The notes: generated from the letters alone by a model not told the origin. 64,000 nucleotides of DNA from Phymorhynchus buccinoides (GCA_017654935.2 CM065690.1:32090983-32154982); one strand, 5' to 3'; shown: positions 44,726-55,910, counted from the first letter of the stretch. Made by a program: numbers and translations.

Positions 44726-46430
44726 TCAAGTTCGGCTTTTCTTTGGCCAGACACAACTACACCACAAGCTTTCAAATACTCTTGAAACTGGGACACACGC
44801 TGTAACGAAGAAGCCATGTTTGTCCGGGTTTGTTGCTAGAGAGCTCTCTAACGTTAGGTCAACAGAGTTACCTCCCATTTCGGGAATACGTCTATTGGTG
44901 AGCAACAAAAGACTCTGCTTCATGGCTACACTCACGAAAACAGAGCATTAACTCTCCTTTCAATGGAGTTTATGAACGCAAAACAGAGCAGATATCATAT
45001 GGGTTTGTGGGTTTGAATCATTTCTGTTGACACAATTACAACATACCAATAAGCTTGTAGTTTATTCTCAGTTAGAAAAATTAATCTACTATACCCAAAG
45101 TGGATTGCAAGAAAGTCTGAATAACTGATGCAATTCCACTTTGACTTTTTCATAGTTGAAAAACAGAAATGGACTACATGATTCTAGCTTTAAAAACAAC
45201 AAATCCCCCGCTCTGTTTGACAGCATGAACAATTTCATCCTGATAATAATAAAATGGTGAAAACCTGTGCCAGGGGCAGCAACCCAATTTTGATTTATCT
45301 AAAGCCCATTCAAAGCAGTCAAATAGCAAGCGTCAAAATGTATGCAACTCAGCCCAATCTGCCATTCCTGTATTATTGAAACGGAAGGATTAAGAATAAT
45401 CTACAAATTATCACTGTATGAAATGATAAACTCTATGAAATCCATTTTGTAAAGAATATTTCTGGCATGTCATCCTAACTGTCTGCTAAATTCAGTTAAA
45501 ATCTGTTCATAATTTTTATCAAAATATGGAAAAACTAAACAATAGACACTAAATGTAAAACAATTATTCACATTAAAGCCCAGAATAGCTCTGAATTTGA
45601 ACAGATTTTTTATTGTTGAAAGTAATATTATAGATAAACAAACCATAAAATTTCGTTCATATAATTCTAGTCACACATTTTAAATATCTGTCGTTAACAA
45701 ATGGACAAACAAAGATTAAAAACATAATTCCCCTTATAGAGGTACGTATAATTTTGGTGATCTCAAACACATGAGCATGATTTACGAGTATTATTTCCAC
45801 ATCTGATGGCTTAAAAAGTCTGAAATTTTATTTATATCGCTTACTTGTTAAAAAAAAAGAGGAAATAACTGACATCACAGTATCGAACTGTCACAATATC
45901 AACTCAATACAATAACATAAACCTATGACTTCATACTTGGCACACAAGGAAAATGGAGTAAAAATACTAGCAACCTTACAAGAAAAAATTCACATAGAAA
46001 ATGGGCAGTTTCCTAATATCCAAGTGTAAACTAAACTAATAAAGGACCAACAATTTCATTTTCATATGGACATGTTTTGGTTACAAAAACACTGTAATGG
46101 GTTTAGGGAAATACTACAACATTTAGCATTTGAAAAGATACTGCCAGGCTCACAGAATAATCACCTATCTAATTTTCTGACCTTTCGATAAAAACTTCCA
46201 TGGCTTCACTCAAACAAAGACTTGAACAGATATTTGAGAATATTGTGCCAGCATCAATTTTGGACCATGACTTTTGTCCAGACTTTTGACAGTGGATGCA
46301 TAATACTTATTCCTGGTCTCTCTTGCAACTGATATCACAAAATTGGCAGGGGCAATCTATTGCTCCCACATACCTATATTCCCACACACCCAATGTGTGT
46401 GTGCAATGCACACGTAGTTGTATACTGGAT
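44723..46430. other. AT-rich intergenic region
   Basis: Unique-looking, AT-rich, no open frame of note on either strand and no recognised repeat. Confidence 0.5.
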
Positions 46431-46434
46431 GAGC

Positions 46435-46468
<34 letters not shown>

Positions 46469-46475
46469 GCGTGCG
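46435..46475. repeat. (GT)n microsatellite
   Basis: About 15 GT units passing into GCGT. Confidence 0.95.
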
Positions 46476-47525
46476 TACGTTTGGGTGGGTTTGACAGACA
46501 CAGACATTTTATGGGAGTAGCGGTATGTGGGACTAGTCATATCATGGATAAAAAAAAAGACAGCGTGGAACCAGCAGTATGTGGGAACAAAGGTATGCTC
46601 CCAAATTGTACAAGTGTGACCTATGCAATTAAGCTATGAGCGTGCCGATACAATGTAGCAATGCAGTAACATCACAACAACAATGCAGCCATAACGGAGA
46701 AGGGGGTTTACAACAATCACCACCACAGATCTCTTACAGACAGCACTTTGAGGGATTTTGCTGCAAAAGAATAAGAATAAAAGGATGAAAAGAAGCGGAG
46801 GAAGAAGAAGAAGGAAGAAGAGGAAGGAAAAGGAAGACGCAGAGACAGCGAAATCTTCAGGATGAAGCTGGCTGCCTACTGGAGGAAAGCAGAAAAAAGA
46901 AAGAAAAAGATCAAGTGTTCTACCAACCCTCTGGCAGCACACAGATATTTACTTCTCCCATTAAAGGTTCTGTGATTCCGTCTCCTACTTCCCACTCTAC
47001 TATGTTCTTGGTGAGTACCTTTCCAACACTGTTTAACTCTTGGTGCCCTACCTGTTTGACCAGCGGGCTGCACTCCCAGCCTGCCGATTCTGAGAGAGAG
47101 GCACAAGTTTTATTACCAAAACAAACCTTACAAAAATGGACTATAAAATACTTGCAAATGTTTTAAAATCGCACAATGACTTTAGCGAACAATTCTGACG
47201 CAAAAAGCTTCAGCATAAGCTTTCTTCAACTCTTCCAGAGCCATAGTTTTTGTATGTTCTGGTTGTCCATTGTGTCTGAACCGACAAGAGGAGAGTACCG
47301 GTGACGAATTTTTCGAGTGCGCATGCGTTGCTTTAACGGAAAAAAAATCACTGACATCAGCTCTGACAGTACACAAACACACAGCAGGGCGCTTGGCAGT
47401 GAATGTCTCTGCATTTGATGGGAGTGAAGTGTGATGTACTGGGCGAATGTATTTGCCCATGGTGCTAGAAGAGTTTATCATGAATAGTTTTTAGATTGAT
47501 AGGGAACGTAAATGGAGGTCTCTGC
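46476..47525. other. Region 3' of the CNK gene, probable 3' UTR and spacer
   Basis: Purine-rich patch at 46,760-46,910. A minus-strand AATAAA lies at 47,109-47,114 and could end the CNK transcript, but this is weak. A minus frame at 47,182-47,481 (99 codons) has no recognisable domain. Confidence 0.35.
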
Positions 47526-47526
47526 T

Positions 47527-47747
47527 CAACAATTTGTCTGGTGTAGGCGCTGGTAGTTGCACTAGCACGCCGACAATTTGTCAGGTGTAGGCGCTGGTAG
47601 TTGCACTAGCACGCCGACAATTTGTCAGGTGTAGGCGCTGGCAGTTGCACTAGCATGCCGATAATTTGTCAGGTGTAGGCGCTGGTAGTTGCACTAGCAT
47701 GCTGACAATTTGTCAGGTGTAGGCGCTGGTAGTTGCACTAGCGCCCC
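47527..47747. repeat. 44-bp tandem repeat, 5 copies
   Basis: Unit 'acaatttgtcaggtgtaggc' + 'gctggtagttgcactagcac' + 'gccg'; starts near 47,527, 47,571, 47,615, 47,659 and 47,703. It lies about 240-460 bp beyond the CNK stop codon, possibly within the 3' UTR. Confidence 0.95.
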
Positions 47748-47987
47748 CGTTACATTGTCGGAAACAGATAAATGGAAATGTGAACTATGAGAAGTGACAT
47801 CTTACTTCCACATACTTTCCTCTCATTAGTTACTTTAACAACAAAAAAGAATTTCTGTTTTGCGTTTCCACTTTGACAAAAAACGAAAATGATGATATGA
47901 CACAGTGACATTTCTTTGAGGTTCAAACACTGGTAAGTTTCACAGTCAGGTTGGTACCATGGGGTCAGTCCTCCTCAATGTCTCTTA

Positions 47988-48092
47988 TCACAATCGGAGG
48001 TCCGGGTGACGATACACAAACTCCCGCAAACGACCAGCGGTGGGTTGGGAGTTCAGGAGATGGCTGATGTCTTGCAGCTCTTGCTCTCTCAC
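47988..48092 (-). CDS. cnk: CNK gene, last coding exon
   Basis: Encodes VREQELQDISHLLNSQPTAG and the last 14 residues ending HPDLRL-stop. It follows the previous exon in phase 0 and continues the predicted coiled-coil/helical region that in CNKSR/IPCEF1 reads like 'LKxKExDLAxINxLLxxPxLT..xxxEW'. The acceptor is CTGTGACAG before 48,092. The stop TGA is at 47,988-47,990. Continuing the minus-strand frame before the acceptor instead gives no CNK-like sequence. Confidence 0.85.
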   Translation of the reverse strand: MREQELQDISHLLNSQPTAGRLREFVYRHPDLRL

Positions 48093-48174
48093 CTGTCACA
48101 GGTAAGAACACCATAGAAAAGGTAATCTCACCTGACATCGCTAAACAAAAGAAAGAGCTGAATGATAAACGATT

Positions 48175-48300
48175 TTCTTCTTCTGCCTTCCCAGGCCATA
48201 CAGCCATAATGGGTAAGATCGTATGTGTCCGGTTTTCAGTTTTCACTGCTGCATTCAGCCGACAGATTCCAATTCAGGAGGAAATAAACGAATTTGTACA
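48175..48300 (+). repeat. R1 repeat fragment
   Basis: 'ttcttctgccttcccaggcc' and 'gtgtccggttttcagttttc' match 2,935-3,015. Confidence 0.6.
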
Positions 48301-48335
48301 GGAACACACGCAAATCAACATTCAGCTTACTCTTT

Positions 48336-49256
48336 AACCCTTTCACCGCCGATGTTGCATTTCCGCACCACACTGATTACACACCCACATCACTAAATGC
48401 AGACCTGCCTACTTGAAATTTTCCCAATCAGTAGCCCAGCCATCAATTTTCAGTAGCATGGCAAATTTTTCCGTAGCATCCACAAACAACAGCAATCGAT
48501 TTGTTCTCTTCCTGAGCCGAAACGCACTGCTTAATATGTTTTGCCGATTGAACGTGTTGACGGCAATCGTCTCTACCGCCATGATTCACAGAGAAGTCCG
48601 CATGGCTGAGGTTGCACTGCAGCGAGCATGGTTTGCACCGAGTCAACTTCTGACGATGCAAGGCCACTCCTCCGTGTAAGCTATTTTAAAAACTTGTGCG
48701 GCAGGCCAATGTTTTTTCTTAGAACAAGATGGTGTGCCAGATGATTTTCGTTTTCTGGTTTGGGTTCGTTTTTCTTCGTTTGAAACATCTCCCGAATCGC
48801 TACTGCTGCTGGAGACCGCCATTTTTTCCAGAGAAAGTAATAAGAACGCATGCGCAGTCACTTTGATAAAAACGGAAGTGACTAGGTTATCGCGCGTGAC
48901 ACGGCGTCTGCTCTTAGAAACCGACAAAACCGGGAACGGCATGAGCAAAAATAAAATGTGGCGGCAATTTGTTTTTTTCGTAGCAACGTTAAGGTTGCCG
49001 TAGCTCCGTAGCAAAGCTTTATTTTTCGTAGCTGCTATGGCCAAATCGTAGCAGTAGGCAGGTCTGCTAAATGACATGAATGCAGGATCTGTTATCCAAT
49101 GATTTTATGCTGTTATTAATTTTGGGAGATAAAGATAGGCCTTATTTCATACATAGTGGAATTCACAGTATTGCAGACACCAACTTTTCTTTACTCATCC
49201 AGATACGCTTAACAACAAAATGTTGGCTGAAAAATGGCTGGCGGTGAAAGGGTTAA
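48336..49256. mobile_element. R2 element with terminal inverted repeats, split by a hAT-like insertion
   Basis: Ends AACCCTTTCACCGCC and GGCGGTGAAAGGGTTAA. Internal R2 sequence ('tgcatttccgcaccacactg', 'tttgggagataaagatagg') is interrupted at 48,400-49,066. Other R2 copies: 56,101-56,316, 56,583-56,821, 62,298-62,539, 63,349-63,582. Confidence 0.85.
48400..49066 (-). mobile_element. Truncated hAT-like transposon (667 bp) with zinc-finger relic
   Basis: Terminal inverted repeats CAGACCTGCCTAC / GTAGGCAGGTCTG, flanked by a 7-bp direct repeat CTAAATG (48,393-48,399 and 49,067-49,073). On the minus strand it encodes, from about 48,970 to 48,443, a relic of a transposase N-terminus: a basic Ser/Lys-rich part (MAVSSSSSDSGDVSNEE...), then after one frame change the finger CKPCSLQCNLSHADFSVNHG with later DCRQHVQSAKH. 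This matches the zinc-finger signature C-x-x-C...DFSxxHGG...H..SxxH common in hAT-family transposases. The catalytic domain is absent, so it is non-autonomous. hAT assignment: inference from TIR start, TSD size (canonical hAT is 8 bp) and finger type. Confidence 0.75.
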
Positions 49257-50036
49257 AAAGTAATCATACCTGTCAAACCCGGGGGCATTTCTACTGGCTC
49301 TTAGTGCTGCAGCCAAAGGGATTAACCTGGCCCTTGGGGACCTTCTTTACTGTCAACCTTCTTTCCTTACTAATATATGCCTGCTCAGGGATGACTACAG
49401 ACCCTGGAAAACCTGAAACCCAGGGTCCAGGGGCTGCCTAGACCCCTAGAATCCAGCAGGGTGCAGGAGCAGCATTCTTGTTAAAGGATGACGGGGGCAA
49501 TGCCCCTTTGAAGCTGAAGGAAAAATTCTATTATTAAAGGATTGGACAGGCTCTTCTTGAAGCAAAGTGCAAAGCTATGGCATAATATTAGCAAGTGGTG
49601 ATAGGGACAAAATATGGGAAGGTGAGAAACAAGATGCTCCTCAATTTTATTTTATTTTATACCTGATCAGCAGATGAAAGCTCTACGAGCGGAAAGCTTG
49701 CTTCTTCCCTTTTTCTACCCTGATCACCAAACCCAAACCCTGGTGACTGTTCCCCATTCTACCATTTTTGTCCCTGATCAGGAGGCCACTGTAGAAGACT
49801 ATTTGTTCATATTTGTCCAGTTTGTTAATTACAACATTGCAGTGTTATTAGTTATTAGTTCATATTCTTTGTTGTTCATAAATGTGTTTATTGGTGTTTT
49901 TCTCGTGTGCACCTGGCTGCAATTTCTCTGTTACGAGATAATAAAGATGATTTTGATTTTGGATTTGGACTTGGACCTGAATTCAGGCGCTTAGCCTGAA
50001 GAGAAGCACCCATGCATATAAAACATTTGCCCTCAC
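49257..50036. other. CNK intron sequence
   Basis: Unique sequence. A segment near 49,800-49,990 resembles repeat 3' ends ('ttacgagataataaagatga' and a GATTTG/GACTTG run). No exon is recognised. Confidence 0.45.
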
Positions 50037-50224
50037 CTTTAGTGTTCTTTTCAAGGCCAGCAGCTTCCGCAACTGGGCGACGTTGGTGTCTGCTTTCCCG
50101 TCGGCCGCCCCCATGATGCTGCTGAGGTGGCGCGTGCGTCTCTTGCGGCGGTCCACTCCGTCGATGGTCAGATCCTGGCTGTGGATGGCCCGCAGAACAG
50201 TGTGCATGTCATCACCACTGGACT
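50037..50224 (-). CDS. cnk: CNK gene, penultimate exon
   Basis: 62 complete codons between acceptor CTCATCAG (exon start 50,224) and donor AAG/GTGAGG (exon end 50,037). Starts SSGDDMHTVLRAIHSQDL, then DRRKRRTRHLSSIM and AQLRKLLALKRTLK. In CNKSR/IPCEF1 this position carries a '...LxxLYRALEQASLSPLG' segment followed by a basic stretch and the 'KLRxLxxLKxxLK' helix, which fits. Its 5' end (about 54 nt) plus acceptor is the unit of the tandem array just upstream. Confidence 0.85.
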
Positions 50225-51665
50225 CTGATGAGCATGACAAACATAACAGCAATAATGATACCAGATGATACTGATGATGATGATGAGATTCTGGCTGTGG
50301 ATGGCCCGCAGAACAGTGTGCATGTCATCACCACTGGACTCTGATGAGCATGACAAACATAACAGCAATAATGATACCAGATGATACTGATGATGATGAT
50401 GAGATTCTGGCTGTGGATGGCCCGCAGAACAGTGTGCATGTTATCACCACTGGACTCTGATGAGCATGACAAACATGACAGCAATAATGACACCAGATGA
50501 TGATGATGAGATTCTGGCTGAGAATGGCCCGCAGAACAGTGTGCATGTCATCGCCACTGGACTCTGATGAGCATGACAAACATGACAGCAATAATGATAC
50601 CAGATGATACTGATGATGATGATGAGATTCTGGCTGTGGATGGCCCACAGAACAGTGTGCATGTCATCGCCACTGGACTCTGATGAGCATGACAAACATG
50701 ACAGCAATAATGACACCAGATGATGATGATGAGATTCTGGCTGAGAATGGCCCACAGAACAGTGTGCATGTCATCGCCACTGGACTCTGATGAGCATGAC
50801 AAACATGACAGCAATAATGACACCAGATGATGATGATGAGATTCTGGCTGAGAATGGCCCACAGAACAGTGTGCATGTCATCGCCACTGGACTCTGATGA
50901 GCATGACAAACATGACAGCAATAATGACACCAGATGATGATGATGAGATTCTGGCTGAGAATGGCCCACAGAACAGTGTGCATGTCATCACCACTGGACT
51001 CTGATGAGCATGACAAACATGACAGCAATAATGACACCAGATGATGATGATGAGATTCTGGCTGAGAATGGCCCACAGAACAGTGTGCATGTCATCGCCA
51101 CTGGACTCTGATGAGCATGACAAACATGACAGCAATAATGACACCAGATGATGATGATGAGATTCTGGCTGAGAATGGCCCACAGAACAGTGTGCATGTC
51201 ATCGCCACTGGACTCTGATGAGCATGACAAACATGACAGCAATAATGACACCAGATGATGATGATGAGATTCTGGCTGTGGATGGCCCACAGAACAGTGT
51301 GCATGTCATCACCACTGGACTCTGATGAGCATGACAAACATGACAGCAATAATGACACCAGATGAAGATACTGATGATGATGATGAGATTCTGGCGGAGA
51401 ATGGCCCACAGAACAGTGTGCATGTCATCACCGTGTGCATGTCACTGGACACCAGATGAAGATACTGATGATGATGATGAGATTCTGGCTGAGAATGGCC
51501 CACAGAACAGTGTGCATGTCATCGCCACTGGACTCTGATGAGCATGACAAACATGACAGCAATAATGACACCAGATGATGATGATGAGATTCTGGCTGAG
51601 AATGGCCCACAGAACAGTGTGCATGTCATCGCCACTGGACTCTGATGAGCATGACAAACATGAGC
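50225..51665 (-). repeat. Tandem array, 107-117-bp unit, about 13 copies, carrying the acceptor and first 54 nt of the CNK penultimate exon
   Basis: Each unit contains the exon start (minus reading SSGDDMHTVLRAI/WAI..SQ), its AG acceptor (CTCATCAG) and about 55 nt of intron with a (GAT)n/(ATC)n stretch. Copies of 'acagtgtgcatg' recur near 50,312, 50,428, 50,535, 50,652, 50,759, 50,866, 50,973, 51,083, 51,190, 51,294, 51,413, 51,505 and 51,616. The unit shortens from about 116 to 107 bp by loss of a 'atactg' plus triplet segment. The overlapping 100-codon minus frames are by-products. Confidence 0.95.
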
Positions 51666-52264
51666 TAGAGTGAATGTTTTCCTTCTTTTTTTCTCACACT
51701 TTATAAACAGTGAACTGTCTTCATAAGACTTAACCTCGAGTGTGGCACACACAGCCTATTTTAATTTAGTCCATGATTGTGTTTGATAAAGGGAAATAAA
51801 TTTCCGAAATATTACCAGCAACAACGTGGGCGTTCAGGGTTTTTGTTCATCAGAGCATGACAAACATAACAGCAATAATGACACCAGATGATGATACCGA
51901 TGATGATGATGATGATGTGAGATTCTGACTGAGAATGGCCTGCCAAAAAACCACAGGTGTGTCATCACCACTTGACTTTGATGGTCATGGCAATAACGAA
52001 GGCGATAGCGACAATGATGATGTAAATAATAGTAGTAGTAATAGTAACAACGATGAAAACAATCACAGAATATGTGCACCCGTATCAAGTGACATATTTG
52101 CGTTTATAAACAATCTTGAATGGTGGAAAGTTTTTAATTATTCTGTTCCTCACACATTGCACACATGCACACTCTCTCTCTCTTAGCCCCCTCCCCCCCC
52201 CCACCCCTCGCTACATGTACATACAGAAAAATCCCTACCCTTAAACCCCCTGTTCCATTCTCAC
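51666..52264. other. CNK intron with a degenerate repeat copy
   Basis: Around 51,850-51,985 a diverged copy of the preceding array occurs ('gatgatgatgatgatgtgag', 'gaatggcctgcc', 'gtgtgtcatcaccacttgac'). The rest is unremarkable. Confidence 0.5.
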
Positions 52265-52498
52265 CTTTCTCACTGCCAGAGGTCGTGACCTTGTTACCAT
52301 GGCTACCAGTCTCCGTGACAGTGCCCCCTGACCCTCGACTCCCACTGGGGGTGCCCCCCACCCCCCTACGGTGTGTGGGGGGAGAAGGGGAGGTGGTGGT
52401 GGCGGTGGATTCCTTAGTAAGGGGGGAGGGGGAGGGGGTGCTGGGGGATGCTAACACGGCTTCTTCTGGGTCTTCGTCGCTCTCGCTGTAGTACATGT
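52265..52498 (-). CDS. cnk: CNK gene, acidic and Pro/Ser/Thr-rich exon
   Basis: 77 complete codons: MYYSESDEDPEEAVLASPST, then a Ser/Thr/Pro-rich and Gly-rich low-complexity part ending GNKVTTSGSEK. The YYSESDEDP motif follows the PH domain as in CNKSR2/CNKSR3 ('YWSESDxE', 'CYSESExED'), which supports the gene assignment. Acceptor before 52,498 (CATTTCAG), donor after 52,265 (AAAG/GTGAGA). Likely a disordered linker. Confidence 0.85.
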
Positions 52499-52760
52499 CT
52501 GAAATGTGCATGGATACAAATTAGTATAGAGCAAATATCATCACTGATAGCAAAATATCCCGTCTTTTGCATAAATAGTTCCCCCACCATCTGGAAGTTC
52601 TGTGCTTGTATATCATCATTGATAGCAAAATATCCCCCAGGGGGGTCTTCGTCGCTCTCGCTGTAGTACATGTCTGAAACGTGCATGGATACAAATTAGT
52701 ATAGAGCAAATATCATCATTGATAGCAAAATATCCCGTCTTTTGCATAAATAGTTCCCCC
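52460..52760 (-). repeat. Partial tandem duplication of the CNK acidic exon start
   Basis: The segment from the exon start through its acceptor and into R1 sequence occurs twice about 178 bp apart (about 52,470-52,620 and 52,648-52,798). The upstream copy (52,648-52,676) repeats 29 nt of exon with an intact AG acceptor but no following exon body. Confidence 0.9.
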
Positions 52761-53035
52761 ACCATCTGGAAGTTCTGTGCTTGTAACTTCCTCTAATCTG
52801 TCACTCTCTTTGATTCTGCCTTTTCCCTTTGCTTGCTGTCATCTAGCCTACTATCTTTCTGCCTTACCAATCCATTCTCCTGCCTTTTTTTTTAAAGAAA
52901 CACTTTCAAAAAGATTTCCTCCAGCCAAAGTCAGACTTGCTGGGCCTAACTATTTCTTAGTTAGGCGCATAACGGCAGCATGATGCATCTGCACTCATAA
53001 TTGACAGGAAACTGTCTGAATGATCGAAGAAGAAG
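52557..53035 (+). repeat. R1 repeat copy
   Basis: 'catctggaagttctgtgctt', 'gggcctaactatttcttagt' and the terminal 'gaagaagaagac' are present. Its first part is included in the local duplication. Confidence 0.75.
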
Positions 53036-53043
53036 ACAGTAAA

Positions 53044-53450
53044 ATATCGTCGGTGACATTCACAAACCTCGTATCTCGATTTTGGGGGGGTTTGAGTTAG
53101 ATACATAGTCAGTTCTTTTCATTTTTCCCGCCACCTTCCACCAAAAGCTCGTATCTCTAACGACTTTCTATCTGGGGTAAACGAGATTGTGAACATAGAA
53201 GAAAAACTTGTAAGTCCCAAATTCAGATCTAGTTAAGGACAAAACCTCGTATCTTCGTTCTTTTCAAGTCTAAAAAAACCGTTTTCAGTCATTTTAACAG
53301 AATGCAGGACTTAACTCGCAATATTTCAAACAACATATTCATCATAGTTAATCAATTGTGGCCAGCGCAGTTACTTTTTAAAAGTTAAATTCGTTTTTCT
53401 CAAAACTACCAACATTGAGATATGAGGTTTGTGAATGTCACCGACGATAT
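53044..53450. mobile_element. 407-bp element with about 33-bp terminal inverted repeats (R11)
   Basis: Starts 'atatcgtcggtgacattcac' + 'aaacctcgtatctc'; ends with the near-exact complement ('gagatatgaggtttgtgaat' + 'gtcaccgacgatat'). Internal sequence is non-coding. Confidence 0.85.
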
Positions 53451-53929
53451 GCAGTTTATGGTTGATCTTCTACTATTGTAAGTTCACAATACCCTTCAGA
53501 TATCTGTTATTTAATACGTTTCTATGTATTTAGCATACTTTAATATTCTGCGCATTTCTTTACACTTTTATGATGCCTTTTCTCTGTTGAAAATCAAACA
53601 CTAAACACTTGTCAAAAATGCACATTATTAGGCAATCCAGGACCAGAAGGGGAAAAAAGCATGCAAAAGATTTCAACTCTACCAGGGTAAAGCAGTCTTT
53701 TGTGCAATTTTGTCATCAGAAACTGGAGACAGTTTGCTCTACGACAGAGGTTTAGAGCTATATGTAGGCATCCATACAACACGAGGCTAATATAATTGCA
53801 CAATTACAAATTCAAGTAGAATCATACTATGGCCTGCCCTTTCAGAGTCAGAATGGTGAAACTCAAGGTCTTCTGATACACCCCCACCCCCTCTCCCTAA
53901 ACCCCAGTCAAACATATGTGACAAATTCT
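53451..53929. other. CNK intron sequence
   Basis: AT-rich, no exon or repeat recognised. Confidence 0.4.
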
Positions 53930-54395
53930 GACCTAAACTCTTCATGAATGAGAAAGAAACACCCGAAGGTGCCGATGAGACCCAGACCCAGTCAAACATG
54001 TGTGACAAATTCTGACCTAAACTCTTCATGAATGAGAAAGAAACATCCGAAGGTGCCGATGAGACCCAGACCCAGTCAAACATGTGTGACAAATTCTGAC
54101 CTAAACTCTTCATGAATGAGAAAGAAACACCCGAAGGTGCCGATGAGACCCAGACCCAGTCAAACATGTGTGACAAATTCTGACCTAAACTCTTCATGAA
54201 TGAGAAAGAAACACCCGAAGGTGCCGATGAGACCCAGACCCAGTCAAACATGTGTGACAAATTCTGACCTAAACTCTTCATGAATGAGAAAGAAACACCC
54301 GAAGGTGCCGATGAGACCCAGACCCAGTCAAACATGTGTGACAAATTCTGACCTAAACTCTTCATGAATGAGAAAGAAACACCCGAAAGTGCTAA
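53930..54395. repeat. 84-bp tandem repeat, about 5.5 copies
   Basis: Unit includes 'gacctaaactcttcatgaat', 'gagaaagaaacacccgaagg', 'tgccgatgagacccagaccc', 'agtcaaacatgtgtgacaaa'. Copies differ by only a few bases. The length is a multiple of three, so the minus strand has a 213-codon open frame, judged an artefact. Confidence 0.95.
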
Positions 54396-54474
54396 TGAGC
54401 CCCCAAAACCCACAGACTGCCAACACAAGAGCAGCCCCAGACCCCAACCTTGGAAGCCTGTGTTGTGTTATGTA

Positions 54475-54870
54475 CCGTAACAACTGGACAATAAGCCGCA
54501 CCTGTATATAAGCTGCACCCCTTAAATTGACAAAATATGAGGTATTTATACACATAATTATAAGCCGCACCAGTTTATAAAGCCCCAGAGAAAATTGTAC
54601 GTGCACAAACCAACACAAACATAGAAATTCTCCTATCAGAATATGAGTATTTAATGTTCTAAGACACTTTATAACATGAGATTTGAATCCATTGATTGCC
54701 AAAACCAGTTTTGAGTCTAAAGAAGCTCAAAATAGGCTGAAGAACGTGGCCAGAAACAGATTTAATCATACTGATAAATGTATAATGGGAAAAAAATCCA
54801 CAGATAAGCCACATGGGCCAAAGTTGAGGGGAAAAGTAGCGGCTTATAGTGCGCATTTGACCCTAGGTCT
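54475..54870. mobile_element. R5-type element ('ggcttat'-ended inverted repeats)
   Basis: 'taccgtaacaactggacaat' + 'aagccgcacc' at the left and 'agtagcggcttatagtgcgc' at the right are roughly complementary. Similar ends occur at 57,948-58,362 and 58,999-59,580. Confidence 0.5.
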
Positions 54871-54907
54871 TGACGCACATGGGACACGCCATTAAACATG
54901 CACAGGT

Positions 54908-55104
54908 TCATAGCTGCTCTCAACTTGGTGACCAGGGCCTGTATTCACATTGAGATAGCATGAGACTTAGCATGATGCTAACTTAGAAGCTCTTCCAAAA
55001 GTCCTATTGAATCCTATAGGACATTGGAAGAGCTTCTAAGTTAGCATCATGCTAAGTCTCATGCTATCTCAATGTGAATACAGGCCCATGAGAGCAGCTA
55101 TGAG
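54908..55104. mobile_element. Foldback element, about 197 bp
   Basis: Positions 54,935-55,087 are an almost perfect inverted repeat (arms begin 'gggcctgtattcacattgag'). Outside it, 'catagctgctct' and 'agagcagctatg' pair as well. Predicted to form a very stable hairpin. Non-coding MITE. Confidence 0.9.
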
Positions 55105-55910
55105 GGTCAGGCCATATCCAGATTATCATTCACAGAAAGTGACAGAAGCCTCTTTGCTATGCCAAAGACTGTACAGGGGAAGATAAACATCCGGTCTCTT
55201 TTCCCTATATAAGTAGTGAGGACAGAAACACTGGTTATGTCCCTTTGAAACGTGACACATTTTACACATCGATAGGCCAGTTGAATTCTCCGTTCAAGTT
55301 CCAGTCCGAGTTTTTGGATAGCCTCCACTGTGAATAGTGTACACGTCCGCACTAACGATAACTCTATCAGCCTGGTTCGCCGAGCTTTTAAGTAATCCAT
55401 CTTACCCTTTTAGAATATCTTTGGCTATGCTCATCCTTTTAATTTAATTTTTTTTAAACCCTCAGGCCCTGAAGCTGTTTCTTTGTTTTATTATTATTTT
55501 TTTTTTTCATCGATTGTGGTTTTTCATAATCAAGTACATGCGTTTTTAGTGTCATTTAGCTCGATCACTAAGAACATAATAGTCTAGAAGAAATGTGATG
55601 CAGTACGCGAATACCCAGCTAAAGTCGGCCAGCCACAAGAGAGAGGAAGAGAGAGAGAAAGAAAGAGAGAAAGAGAGAAAGAGAGAGAGATTTGATTGAT
55701 TGAAAAATTGTTCAAAATAAACTATTAGAGATAGATGAATTCTGGTTTTTGCCTGTTAATCTGTTGTCTCTGGCCTTTCTGAAAATATGAATAAGTCAAA
55801 AGTGATGATTTACGACATTAGCCTGGTTTTCCTGTGCTGCATCACATTAATGCTTGACACTTTAATCCTTGAATTAATTAATTCTTCGCAGTTCACTGCC
55901 AGACACTCAC
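55105..55910. other. CNK intron sequence
   Basis: A short GA-rich patch at 55,640-55,690. No exon is recognised. Confidence 0.45.

Noticed and set aside
47182..47481. 99-codon minus frame downstream of CNK
   Set aside because: No domain, no start context and no splice structure; probably non-coding.
50205..50240. Hammerhead-ribozyme-like CTGATGAG in the repeat units
   Set aside because: The required GAAA segment and three-stem arrangement were not found near it. The motif is part of the exon acceptor context.
50212..51657. Chain of about 100-codon minus frames (SSGDDMHTVL...)
   Set aside because: These are copies of the CNK exon start inside an array, with no exon body or donor. Only the copy at 50,037-50,224 is a complete exon.
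53787..54428. 213-codon minus frame with SFMKSLGQNLSHMFDW repeats as a CNK exon
   Set aside because: The neighbouring CNK exons (55,911 and 52,498) already join in phase, and I see no similarity to the family. Kept only as a repeat.
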